Assembly: GCA_910588125.1 (NCBI GenBank)
Contig: CAJUPI010000086.1
Coordinates: 1 to 9,607 of the forward strand
DNA length: 9,607 nt
Reading direction: 5' to 3'
Source of the DNA: an uncultured Lachnospiraceae bacterium
GTDB taxonomy: Bacteria > Bacillota > Clostridia > Lachnospirales > Lachnospiraceae
Shown: positions 1 to 7,469 of the stretch, piece by piece
Layout: each line of letters starts with the position of its first letter
Position numbering within the stretch: position 1 is the first letter of the stretch
Notes under the pieces: generated by a model
Seen by the model: the letters and a program-made list of their open reading frames with translations, nothing else
Database searches by the model: none
What the model was told of the DNA's origin: nothing
Made by a program: the position numbers and the translations under genes

Positions 1-8
1 TTTGCGTT

Positions 9-60
9 GAAATGAAAAGGCACACTGTCTGAGCGAAGCGAGTTTGGGCCTTTTCATTTC
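9..60 (-). terminator. Hairpin downstream of trmL, possible operon terminator
   Basis: A perfect 13-bp inverted repeat pairs bases 9-21 with 48-60 around a 26-base loop. It lies about 150 bases past the trmL stop and is the first strong hairpin after the last gene of the cluster. Read on the minus strand, the 3' arm is T-rich but is followed by AACGCAAA rather than a T run, so it is not a classical intrinsic terminator. The loop contains GAGCGAAGCGAG, a repetitive-looking motif. It could be a terminator for convergent genes beyond the left edge, or a dispersed hairpin repeat. Confidence 0.4.
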
Positions 61-207
61 GCTCTTAGCAAAATTCAGAAATTTTAAGGTTTCTTAATCC
101 CGAAACAGGAAAAGGCTCCCTGGCAGACCGCCGCCGTCCCACCCCTTCCTCCAAGGCGTACCCTCTGAGAAACATTAACTTTTTGCATTACCCTCGTCCC
201 TGATTGT
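61..207. other. Non-coding stretch downstream of trmL
   Basis: The 147 bases between the terminal hairpin and the trmL stop hold no gene I would defend. The minus strand has two overlapping ORFs of about 35 codons, one preceded by GAGGGTA just before its ATG, but their translations are basic and low in complexity and resemble no family I know. A small A/T-rich palindrome (AAAATT-AATTTT arms) sits at 70-85. Confidence 0.4.
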
Positions 208-711
208 TCACTCCATCTTCAACCGATGTAATTGTCCTTCCAGCGTCATCTTTTCAAACCCATTCTGCCGCAATGCCTCATACAGCACCACGGCTACGGA
301 ATTCGCCAGATTCAGAGAACGGATCTCTCCCCACATGGGAATCCTCACGCAGTTTTCCCAGTTCTTCACCAACAGCTCCTCCGGAATCCCGGCGCTTTCT
401 TTGCCAAACATCAGGTAGCAATCCGGCTCATATATAATATCTGTATATACCTTTGGCGCTTTCGTCGTTGCCATATAGATCTTTGCACCAGGATTTCGCT
501 GCAGAAAATCCTCATAATCACAATAAACCATTACCTCCAGCTTATCCCAATAATCCAGGCCGGCCCGATGAATCGCCTTTTCGTTCAGTTTAAAGCCCAG
601 AGGTTCGATCAAATGCAGACGGGTATTCGTGGCCACACACGTCCGCCCGATATTCCCGGTATTCAAAGGCATCTCCGGCTCTAATAATACGACATTCATT
701 CTGTCCGCCAT
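208..711 (-). CDS. trmL: tRNA (cytidine(34)-2'-O)-methyltransferase TrmL (SPOUT family)
   Basis: TrmL uses S-adenosylmethionine to 2'-O-methylate the wobble nucleotide 34 of certain leucine tRNAs and works as a knotted SPOUT dimer in the cytoplasm. The 167-residue product is the size of a minimal TrmL without an added RNA-binding domain. The three SPOUT signature blocks are visible: NTGNIGRTC at residues 17-25, FGKESAGIP at 102-110, and IPMWGEIRSLNLANSVA at 124-140, which forms the trefoil knot and cofactor site. I start at the second in-frame ATG (709-711) because GGGAG lies five bases before it. The first ATG (721-723) has no ribosome site, and a third lies at MNVVLL. With the chosen start, the gene begins one base after the aminotransferase stop, which suggests translational coupling. 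It is the last gene of the cluster. Confidence 0.93.
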   Translation of the reverse strand: MADRMNVVLLEPEMPLNTGNIGRTCVATNTRLHLIEPLGFKLNEKAIHRAGLDYWDKLEVMVYCDYEDFLQRNPGAKIYMATTKAPKVYTDIIYEPDCYLMFGKESAGIPEELLVKNWENCVRIPMWGEIRSLNLANSVAVVLYEALRQNGFEKMTLEGQLHRLKME

Positions 712-712
712 A

Positions 713-1882
713 TTATCTCCCATCCAGCCGGTTCACAAACCGCTCAATTCTCCCCAAAGCCTCCTTCAGGCTTTTTAACGAATAGGCATACGAAACCCGC
801 AAATATCCTTCTCCGCTGTCGCCAAAAGCAGTCCCCGGCACCACTGCCACCTTCTCCTCCTGCAACAGCCGGTTTGCGAACTCATCCGAAGTCATGCCGA
901 AACGTTTAATACTGGGAAAGGCATAAAATGCCCCCAGTGGTTCAAAGCATTCCAGTCCCATCTCTTCAAAGAAATGAAGCAGATACCGCCGCCGCTGATC
1001 ATAGGATTCCCGCATATGGCATACATCAGCATCACTGTTTTTCATGGCATCAATCGCCGCATACTGACTGGTAGTAGGCGCACACATGATGGCAAACTGA
1101 TGAATCTTTAACATTTGCTTTAAGATCACTTCCGGAGCGCAGGCGTAGCCCAGGCGCCAGCCGGTCATGGCAAATGCCTTGGAAAAGCCATTAATCAGTA
1201 CGGTTCTCTCCTTCATCCCCGGCAGGGACGCAATAGAAAAGTGTTCTTCCTCACCATAAGTCAGCTCTCCATATATCTCATCGGATAGCACAAACAGATC
1301 ATGCTCCACAACGATCCTGGCTATCTCAACCAGATGCTCCCGTCTCATGACTGCTCCGGTAGGATTATTAGGAAAAGGCATCACCAGAATTTTGGTCCTG
1401 GGTGTGATCTTTTCTAAAAGCTTCTCGGGAGTAAGACGAAATTCATCCTTCTCTTCCAGCTCCACCGGCACAGCCACTCCGCCCGCCAACACCGCACACG
1501 GAACATAGGAAACGAAGCTCGGCTGCGGCACCAGGACCTCGTCTCCGGGATCCAGCATCGCCCGCATGGCAATGTCAATTGCTTCACTGCCTCCCACAGT
1601 TACCAGGATTTCCTTGTCCGGATGATAACTCAGTTCATATTTGCGCTCCAGATAATTATGTATCTCCACTCTCAAATCCCGCAGTCCCGCATTGGCCGTA
1701 TAAAAGGTACGCCCCTTTTCCAGGGAATAGATCCCTTCCTCCCGGATATGCCAGGGAGTATCAAAATCGGGTTCTCCCACACCCAGGGAGATGGCATCCC
1801 TCATCTCGCTTACTATATCAAAAAACTTCCGGATCCCTGACGGCGGAATCGTCACAATCTTCTCTGATAATGGATTTCTCAC
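713..1882 (-). CDS. Pyridoxal-phosphate aminotransferase, class I/II (fold type I)
   Basis: This 389-residue enzyme belongs to the aspartate/aromatic aminotransferase group and transfers an amino group between an amino acid and a 2-oxo acid. Expected active-site features are present: NNPTG at residues 172-176, LSDEIY with Asp201 and Tyr204 for the cofactor pyridine, the Schiff-base lysine Lys235 in SKAFAMTGWRLGY, and Arg362 in GYLRVSYA for the substrate carboxylate. The start is GTG at 1880-1882, overlapping the regulator's TGA as GTGA. AAAGG lies about 14 bases upstream inside the regulator gene, so translation is probably coupled. Pairing with an Lrp/AsnC regulator suggests amino-acid-responsive control. 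The exact substrate (aspartate, aromatic, alanine or other) cannot be read from the sequence. Confidence 0.93.
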   Translation of the reverse strand: MRNPLSEKIVTIPPSGIRKFFDIVSEMRDAISLGVGEPDFDTPWHIREEGIYSLEKGRTFYTANAGLRDLRVEIHNYLERKYELSYHPDKEILVTVGGSEAIDIAMRAMLDPGDEVLVPQPSFVSYVPCAVLAGGVAVPVELEEKDEFRLTPEKLLEKITPRTKILVMPFPNNPTGAVMRREHLVEIARIVVEHDLFVLSDEIYGELTYGEEEHFSIASLPGMKERTVLINGFSKAFAMTGWRLGYACAPEVILKQMLKIHQFAIMCAPTTSQYAAIDAMKNSDADVCHMRESYDQRRRYLLHFFEEMGLECFEPLGAFYAFPSIKRFGMTSDEFANRLLQEEKVAVVPGTAFGDSGEGYLRVSYAYSLKSLKEALGRIERFVNRLDGR

Positions 1883-2361
1883 GGGGTAATCAACATCCTT
1901 TCATCCTGGAATTCGTCACAGAGAACTGTGCCGTGATCCTTATATTTCTTAAGCACAAAATGAGTGGCCGTACTGAGGACAGAGTCCAGCGGAGACAACT
2001 TGTCGGATACAAACTGTGCCACCTGACGCATAGTTTTCCCCTCCAGGATCACCGTAAAATCATAGGCACCAGACATCAAATAAACAGCATTCACCTCACT
2101 GTACTGATAAATGCGCTCGGCAATCTTGTCAAAGCCCATCCCTCTCTGGGGAGTCACCTTTACTTCTATCAGCGCAATCACCTTCTCTTCACTAGTGTTT
2201 TCCCAGTTGATCAGGGTATGATAGCCACAGATAATATGCTCCCGTTCCATCTCGGCAATCTCATTTGCCACCGCAACCTCACTCTCTCCCAGTAAGATCG
2301 CCAAATCCCGGATATCGATCCGGCTGTTTTTTTCTATCACTGCCAATATTTTCTCTCTCAT
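1879..2361 (-). CDS. Lrp/AsnC family transcriptional regulator
   Basis: This 160-residue protein has the two-part Lrp/AsnC layout. Residues 1-50 form a winged helix-turn-helix (IDIRDLAILLGESEVAVANEI), and from about residue 62 there is a RAM/AsnC ligand and oligomerisation domain with the typical GAYDFTVILEG stretch near residues 97-107. Such proteins bind DNA as dimers or octamers and usually respond to amino acids. The ATG at 2359-2361 is preceded by AAGGAGG nine bases upstream. The gene overlaps the aminotransferase by four bases, so the two are very probably co-expressed. By analogy with other Lrp-aminotransferase pairs, it may control that gene or the operon. No operator palindrome stands out in the 66-base gap upstream. 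Confidence 0.9.
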   Translation of the reverse strand: MREKILAVIEKNSRIDIRDLAILLGESEVAVANEIAEMEREHIICGYHTLINWENTSEEKVIALIEVKVTPQRGMGFDKIAERIYQYSEVNAVYLMSGAYDFTVILEGKTMRQVAQFVSDKLSPLDSVLSTATHFVLKKYKDHGTVLCDEFQDERMLITP

Positions 2362-2427
2362 GCCTGATTGCCTCCTTGCTTTTCCCTGTTCTTTGCAGGC
2401 CGTTTCTATATTATTCTTGTTCCTCCG

Positions 2428-3093
2428 TCACCTTCGCACAATCCACTTCTGCCAGTCCGGCGCCACCTTCTCCAGCTCATCCGGCTGCGGACGATTTAAG
2501 AAGCTCTGCTCTCCTCCGTCCACAATCACCCTGGCTATTCCCGGCGTAACAATCCCGATCACCGCCGCAGCTATTCCTTGTCTCTCCAGATTCTCTGCTA
2601 AACGGCCGCCGTTTTCTGAAGCTAGTATCCAGCAGCCGTCACTGTATAACCGATATGGATTCAGGCCCCACAGCTCACAGAGCTCGATGGTTCCCTGTCG
2701 GATCGGAATCCGGCGCAGGGAAAATTCCACTCCCAGCCGGTAAGCTCCTGAAAGCTTCCAGATAGCAGTGAGAATCCCCCCTTCGCCTGCAGGCTCCCGC
2801 TCCGCCACCGCAAATCCCTTCCCGCATTCCGGAAGGCCAGCGCCGTCTTGCGGATTCCCCTGTTCTAGACTTTGCATTCGGAATTCCGGATTGTCATATC
2901 TGGCCAATCCGTCCAGATAATCCGCTGTAAAGCGGTTTTCCAGTTCCCGCCTTCTGGCTTTTGCCAAAATGCAGGTTCCTGCCAGCCCGGCATAGCCTGC
3001 CGCCACCAAATCCTGGCCCGCTTTCATTTTGCCGGAATTTATCCGTTTTAAATTCCGGCCGGAAACCAGGTATCTCACACCTCGGTCCTCCAT
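2428..3093 (-). CDS. AIR synthase-related / HypE C-terminal-domain-like protein
   Basis: The 221-residue product resembles the C-terminal half of HypE and other AIR-synthase (PurM) superfamily proteins. Recognisable blocks are GGILTAIW at 105-112, the IPIRQ..IELCE..GLNPY segment at 129-147, SDGCWILA at 151-158, AAVIGIVTPG at 176-185, and a final strand and PDEL at 188-207. In HypE this domain helps make the cyanide ligand of NiFe hydrogenases. Here the N-terminal ATP-binding AIRS domain is missing and replaced by about 100 residues with the block GYAGLAGT at 33-40. HypE's C-terminal catalytic cysteine motif is also absent, since the protein ends WIVRR. No hydrogenase gene is nearby, so a HypE role is unlikely. 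The ATG follows the vanW-family stop directly (TAGATG). An internal ATG at residue 23 (MKAGQDLV) is an alternative start. Confidence 0.75.
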   Translation of the reverse strand: MEDRGVRYLVSGRNLKRINSGKMKAGQDLVAAGYAGLAGTCILAKARRRELENRFTADYLDGLARYDNPEFRMQSLEQGNPQDGAGLPECGKGFAVAEREPAGEGGILTAIWKLSGAYRLGVEFSLRRIPIRQGTIELCELWGLNPYRLYSDGCWILASENGGRLAENLERQGIAAAVIGIVTPGIARVIVDGGEQSFLNRPQPDELEKVAPDWQKWIVRR

Positions 3094-4776
3094 CTACGCC
3101 GCTTCCCCTTCCGGAACCGGCATCGCCTCTGATGGAGCCGGTTGTGCCGGCGCAGCGCTCTCCGGTTGCGCCGGAATATTCGCCGGCGCCGAAGGCTCTG
3201 GCTGTGATACGCTTTCCGGCGGCGCCTGTGTCGCTGGTGCCGTATTCTCGGCTGTTCCTGCCCCGCTCTCGGGTGCTCCTGCTGTCTCTGGCTGCGGCTT
3301 TGTCTCAGCCGGAGCGGATACTCCCGGCCCTCCGTCGATGCCTTCAACCTTTGCCGGCGCTGTCGTCTCGGGTTCCGCTGGCTGTTCCGGCGATATCACC
3401 GTCTGCTCTGGCTGGACCGGCGCTGCCGGCGCGGGAGCCGCAACCGGCGGCCCTACCAGTACAATAGCCTTCGATGCATTGTAAGTGTCTGTATGAAGTA
3501 GCGTCCTCTCTGTCTCCACACCATCCACCGTCACCACCTTCCAGAGTCTTGATTTCACTCCCCGGTGGGCAGATTGCACCTGTCTCCGGCTTCCCGGCGC
3601 CATCGACGGATCCACTTGCTCCGTCGGCGCACCTGCACTGAAGGAGCTGAGCGTCTCAGACACATATTCCACCGACCGGTTTGCCGGCCGGGTCTCTTTT
3701 CCATAAATGGTAAAGGTCAGCTTGCGATTCTCCGTGTAGCCTTCCACATAAATCGGCGTGCTGTAATTGTTGGTAATCTTAATGTCTTTTACAGTACCGG
3801 CAATCGCCGCATCCATTGATGGTTTCACATAAGCGACAATCATAGAATGGTTCTGCCGCTGCGTTATCTCGAGCTCCGCGCGCAGAGCCGCATTATAAAG
3901 AGTAGTGGCAATCTGGCAGACTCCGCCGCCAATGCTGTCCACTACCCGGCCTCCCTCATAGGCCGCTGCCGTAAAATATCCATTGGCCTTTGTAAAAGGA
4001 TGCATACATTCATAGCCGGACAAAGTCTCTCCCGGCATCAGCACATGACCATTGATTTTTGCCGCCCCATTTGCCAAATTGCCGGAACGGGAAGAACCGC
4101 TGCTGCTGAAATCTGTAGTGAAGGTTCCCAGCACATCCTGGATGGATGCCAAATCCTCTTCCCTGATATCCGGATCCCGCTCTGCAACCACCGCCTCTGC
4201 AGATACCTCTTCTCCGTCTGCATTGCGAAATGCTTCTTCCAGTACTGTTCTGGTAGCCGCGATATCCACCACTTTGCCGGACACGCCGGGAGTAATCTGA
4301 AAAGCCCCGTTCACCCGTACAATAGAAGCATTCTGCGGTTCCTCCATCGTTCCTTCGATTTGCCTGCGGATAAAGGCATCCACCTTGCCTTCATCCATTG
4401 CCATTTCCATAGCAACATGTACCGGGCTTTTCTCCATATCCTTACGGATCATATAACGCTCTACCAGATTTCCTCCGGCTGCCTGTTTCATTGCTTCATC
4501 AGCCGCCTCCGGATTCTCCCAGGACAACCCCAGTTCTTCTGCTGTGGCTGACGCCATATTCCCGTCAATATTCAATGTGATTTTTCGTGATGCCAGCCGT
4601 CTCTCCTCCGCTTTTATTGCCTCCCTAGCTTCCTCTTCTGTCATTCCGCCAAGAGCCGCCTCGCCCACAAACAGTCCTTCCGGCAAAGTCTTTTCCTTGG
4701 CATAAGCCGGCCCGGCGAAAAATACAGCCGCGACAGCCGCGGCCAAAAAAATCCCCCATTTATCTGATCTTTTCAT
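3094..4776 (-). CDS. Secreted VanW family protein with PG_binding_4 domain and Pro/Ala/Glu-rich tail
   Basis: This 560-residue protein is predicted to be exported and act at the cell wall. It opens with a Sec signal peptide: positive residues KRSDK, a hydrophobic stretch at 8-22, and an AYA cleavage site near residue 26. Residues 30-205 resemble the peptidoglycan-binding region (PG_binding_4) that usually precedes VanW. The VanW domain spans about 213-360, with the hallmark SIGGGVCQIATTLYNAA at 281-297. A G5-like or linker section follows (about 365-440). The last 120 residues are low-complexity Pro/Ala/Glu/Gln, probably an extended wall-spanning spacer, without an LPXTG anchor. The VanW biochemical activity is not established, and the name does not imply vancomycin resistance. 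AGGAGG lies upstream, overlapping the end of the small membrane ORF. Tail length may vary between strains. Confidence 0.88.
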   Translation of the reverse strand: MKRSDKWGIFLAAAVAAVFFAGPAYAKEKTLPEGLFVGEAALGGMTEEEAREAIKAEERRLASRKITLNIDGNMASATAEELGLSWENPEAADEAMKQAAGGNLVERYMIRKDMEKSPVHVAMEMAMDEGKVDAFIRRQIEGTMEEPQNASIVRVNGAFQITPGVSGKVVDIAATRTVLEEAFRNADGEEVSAEAVVAERDPDIREEDLASIQDVLGTFTTDFSSSGSSRSGNLANGAAKINGHVLMPGETLSGYECMHPFTKANGYFTAAAYEGGRVVDSIGGGVCQIATTLYNAALRAELEITQRQNHSMIVAYVKPSMDAAIAGTVKDIKITNNYSTPIYVEGYTENRKLTFTIYGKETRPANRSVEYVSETLSSFSAGAPTEQVDPSMAPGSRRQVQSAHRGVKSRLWKVVTVDGVETERTLLHTDTYNASKAIVLVGPPVAAPAPAAPVQPEQTVISPEQPAEPETTAPAKVEGIDGGPGVSAPAETKPQPETAGAPESGAGTAENTAPATQAPPESVSQPEPSAPANIPAQPESAAPAQPAPSEAMPVPEGEAA

Positions 4777-4799
4777 AATCCTCTGACGTCCCCTCCTAG

Positions 4800-4904
4800 C
4801 TATGAAAACATAGTTAGCGCACTTGCCACAGTCGGTATAATCATGGCCAGTACTAATATGATAACAATAATCGTAGAAATCATCTTTCGCTTTTTATTAT
4901 TCAT
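4800..4904 (-). CDS. Small single-pass membrane peptide, 34 residues
   Basis: A short ORF encodes a 34-residue peptide with a basic start (MNNKKRK), one hydrophobic helix covering residues 9-23 (ISTIIVIILVLAMII from residue 9) and a short tail PTVASALTMFS. The start is well supported: GAGGTGA lies 6-7 bases before the ATG at 4902-4904. The stop TAG shares bases with the AGGAGG that precedes the vanW-family gene, which suggests coupled translation. It lies 35 bases after the exonuclease stop. Its layout (positive N terminus inside, single helix) fits a small inner-membrane protein. An AxA-type site (VASA) could alternatively mark a cleaved peptide. I do not recognise a named family, and its function is unknown. 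Confidence 0.65.
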   Translation of the reverse strand: MNNKKRKMISTIIVIILVLAMIIPTVASALTMFS

Positions 4905-4939
4905 GATTTAAGTTCACCTCTTTCATTGGGAAGTAATTA

Positions 4940-5644
4940 TCAAAATCTGCCATATTGAGAAATAATCTGATCCTTCAAACGGGAAGCCTCATTACGGCTC
5001 AGATAATCAATTTCTACCGGCACATCTATTTTATGATATTTTAATAAATACCGCAAGTCCTCTTTTTGCTTTTTCGAGGCTGGCTGTTCCTTTTTCACCT
5101 TGTAAATCATTGGTTCTGCCGCAAAAATTTCCTTCCTGTCCAAAAAACGGCGCATTAACGCCTGATAAAGACGATGGGCATCTTCTGCATCTTCCAGCGC
5201 CCGATGCGCACCCTTTCTTTCAATTTTAAAAAATGCACATGCTGCCGCCAGGCTTTTGGATTCCCCTTCCGGCATCAGCCGACGGCACAGCTTCAAAGTA
5301 TCAATACCCGATTTTTCAAAGGCAATGCCATGATTCACTGCCGCACGTTTCAAAAAACCATAATCAAAAATCACATGATGGCCCAGAAGAGGAAGCCCTT
5401 CGCAGAAATCCACAATCCCTGCTATTATGTCACCAATATCCGGTGCCGCTTCCACCATCTCATCCCGGATTCCCGTCAATTCCTGAACCCGGGATTCCAG
5501 CTTCCGATGTGGATTGATCAGGGAGTGATATCGGGCTGTTTCCATCCCCTCCTGCACCCGGATCGCTCCCACTTCAATAATTTTATCCCGTTTGGCATCC
5601 AAACCTGTAGTTTCCAGATCGATCGCGATATAATCCAACTCCAA
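4940..5644 (-). CDS. 3'-5' exonuclease, DnaQ-like (DEDDh)
   Basis: The 234-residue protein carries all metal-binding residues of a DEDDh exonuclease. Exo I is DLETTG with Asp9 and Glu11, Exo II has Asp94 in GHHVIFDYGFL, and Exo III is HRALEDAEDA with His147 and Asp152. It resembles DNA polymerase III epsilon/PolC-type proofreading domains but stands alone, followed by about 60 residues (175-234) with a lysine-rich linker and a helical end. It should remove nucleotides from 3' ends of DNA or RNA; the physiological substrate is unknown. The start is TTG at 5642-5644: the sequence begins right at the first beta strand, AGGAAGG lies seven bases upstream, and no in-frame ATG is available nearby. 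The 54-base gap after the radical SAM gene suggests co-transcription. Confidence 0.9.
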   Translation of the reverse strand: MELDYIAIDLETTGLDAKRDKIIEVGAIRVQEGMETARYHSLINPHRKLESRVQELTGIRDEMVEAAPDIGDIIAGIVDFCEGLPLLGHHVIFDYGFLKRAAVNHGIAFEKSGIDTLKLCRRLMPEGESKSLAAACAFFKIERKGAHRALEDAEDAHRLYQALMRRFLDRKEIFAAEPMIYKVKKEQPASKKQKEDLRYLLKYHKIDVPVEIDYLSRNEASRLKDQIISQYGRF

Positions 5645-5698
5645 TTTTTTGCCTTCCTATCTTCGTCTCCTTTATGCCTTTCCTCTTTCACAAAGATC

Positions 5699-7456
5699 CT
5701 AGTTAAGCCGCATCACAGAAGCATTCCAGGTCAGCGGATCCCGGTTCCGGTAGTCAAAAAGCCAGATCTCTCCGGAACGCAACACCTCCACATGAATCTG
5801 CATCCCCAATTTTCTCACCTCCGGGGCAAGCCTTTTAAGCTTGTCCTTATAAGGAGCCAAATCCAGGGCAAAACCTGGCCGGCTTTTACAATTCTCCCTC
5901 AAATAGCAGTCGAATACCAGTGCATCCTCCAGCTGCTCCTGCCACTGCTCTCCCCTATCTCCGAACCGCTCTCTGATAAAATCATGCAAAATCTCATATC
6001 TTGCCAACCGGTTATGGCTTCTTTCATTCAGTCCCTGCTCTTCATAATACTGTGCCAGTTGTTCATAGAATGCAAACGGATCCGGCAGTTCCTGCATAAG
6101 CCGGCCCAACGTATGGATAAACTGCCCACTGTTATAATAAACCTCCACCATCGCTTCAATCCCTTTCAGCCGGCAAAGTTCTTCATAAGATATCCAACGG
6201 GTAGACAGCACTTCATACGGCGGTTTTTCCTGATATACCAGATCGTATTTCTCTGCCATTTCATACATATAAGAGCCCTTCAATACCTTTAAAAAGCCAA
6301 GCTGCAGCTGCTCCGGCTCCATCTCATATACCTCGTTGAAAGAGCGGTGAAAACTTTCATAGCCTTCAAAGGGAAGCCCGGCAATCAGATCCAGATGCTG
6401 ATGAATATTATGTCCCCGGTTAATCCGCTGTACTGCTTTTCGCAGCCGGACCAAATCCATCTGCCGGCGAATCTCGCGGATGGTATCCGGATTTGTACTC
6501 TGTACCCCGATCTCCAGTTGAACCAGGCCTGGACGCATCTTTCCCAGCAGCTCCAGCTCCTCTTCGTCCAGCCGGTCGGCGGCAACTTCAAAATGAAAAT
6601 TTGTCACGCCGTTGTCGTGCTCCCAAATATACTGCCAGATTGCCATCGCATGTTCCTTCTTACAATTAAAGGTCCGATCCACAAACTTCACCTGAGGCAC
6701 CCGCCTGTCCAAAAAAAAGTCCAGCTCTCTTTGTACCAGTCCCAACTCCCGGAAACGTACGGATTTATCGATCGACGATAGACAATAGCTGCAAGAAAAG
6801 GGACATCCCCGACTGCTTTCATAATAAATAATCCTGTGCTCCAGCCCTGCCAGGTCCGAATACGGAAACGGAATCTGGCTCAGCGTCTCTGCCGCGCAGC
6901 TTGCATTGTCCTGAATCCCGCCGTCTTCTCCGCGAAAGGCCACTCCATAAAGCCGATGAAGCTTCTTCCAAAAAGCATCTCCTTCATCTGTGCCCGGCTC
7001 TGCCCGCTTCTCTTGCAAACGCCTTTGCCGCCATCGTTGCACCGAACTGTCCAACAATCGATAACCGGCAAGCAGCCCGGCAAAAGCAGCCTCTCCCTCT
7101 CCCTTCATCACTCCCAGAATCTCCGGCTCCCGCTCCAGAATCTGCCTGGCATCAAAGGACACCTCCGGCCCGCCCAGCCAGATATCCGTATCCGGCAGAA
7201 TTTTGTGTAAATCATGAACCAATTCCCACACATAAGCCACATTCCAGATATAACAGGAAAATCCGATAGCATCCGGCCGGCGCCGGTATACATCCTGCAA
7301 AATCCGGCTTACCGGGTGATTGATGGTATACTCTGCTATTTCAATATTTATCCCATATTCTCCAAAGCTTACATGCTCTGCATATTGTTTCAGGCTGTAT
7401 ACTCCAGGATTTGAGTGGATATATTTTGCATTGATTGCTGTCAGCAAAAATTTCAT
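5699..7456 (-). CDS. B12-binding-type radical SAM protein with DUF4080-like C-terminus
   Basis: This 585-residue protein has the three-part layout of a large radical SAM family. Residues 1-130 form a Rossmann-like cobalamin-binding-type domain (MKFLLTAINAKYIHSN, then LGGPEVSFD near 94-102), without an obvious DxHxxG cobalt-ligand motif. The radical SAM domain covers about 205-400, with the 4Fe-4S cysteines Cys218, Cys222 and Cys225 in RGCPFSCSYC and a GVQS strand at 317-320. The rest (about 400-580) matches the DUF4080-type tail as I remember it. Members are widespread in Clostridia, but their substrate is not established. The gene starts 13 bases after the dCMP deaminase stop, with only a weak purine-rich site (AGAGAGACAGAGA), so it probably relies on coupling. 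Residues 135-190 form a variable, charged insert. Confidence 0.9.
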   Translation of the reverse strand: MKFLLTAINAKYIHSNPGVYSLKQYAEHVSFGEYGINIEIAEYTINHPVSRILQDVYRRRPDAIGFSCYIWNVAYVWELVHDLHKILPDTDIWLGGPEVSFDARQILEREPEILGVMKGEGEAAFAGLLAGYRLLDSSVQRWRQRRLQEKRAEPGTDEGDAFWKKLHRLYGVAFRGEDGGIQDNASCAAETLSQIPFPYSDLAGLEHRIIYYESSRGCPFSCSYCLSSIDKSVRFRELGLVQRELDFFLDRRVPQVKFVDRTFNCKKEHAMAIWQYIWEHDNGVTNFHFEVAADRLDEEELELLGKMRPGLVQLEIGVQSTNPDTIREIRRQMDLVRLRKAVQRINRGHNIHQHLDLIAGLPFEGYESFHRSFNEVYEMEPEQLQLGFLKVLKGSYMYEMAEKYDLVYQEKPPYEVLSTRWISYEELCRLKGIEAMVEVYYNSGQFIHTLGRLMQELPDPFAFYEQLAQYYEEQGLNERSHNRLARYEILHDFIRERFGDRGEQWQEQLEDALVFDCYLRENCKSRPGFALDLAPYKDKLKRLAPEVRKLGMQIHVEVLRSGEIWLFDYRNRDPLTWNASVMRLN

Positions 7457-7469
7457 TCTCTGTCTCTCT

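Noticed and set aside
76..190. Two short minus-strand ORFs of about 35 codons downstream of trmL
   Set aside because: Overlapping frames, basic low-complexity products and no recognisable family. A GAGGGTA before one ATG is too close to it to be persuasive.
712..723. First in-frame ATG of trmL at 721-723
   Set aside because: No ribosome site precedes it, while GGGAG is well placed for the ATG at 709-711. It would add only four residues, so the choice is not certain.
3075..3347. Arginine-rich minus-strand ORF of 90 codons
   Set aside because: It is an out-of-frame shadow of the Pro/Ala-rich tail of the VanW protein, and its composition reflects GC-biased low-complexity DNA.
5174..6292. Plus-strand ORF of 372 codons
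   Set aside because: It lies antisense across the exonuclease and radical SAM genes, both of which have intact catalytic motifs. Its product is His/Pro/Phe-rich with no family features.
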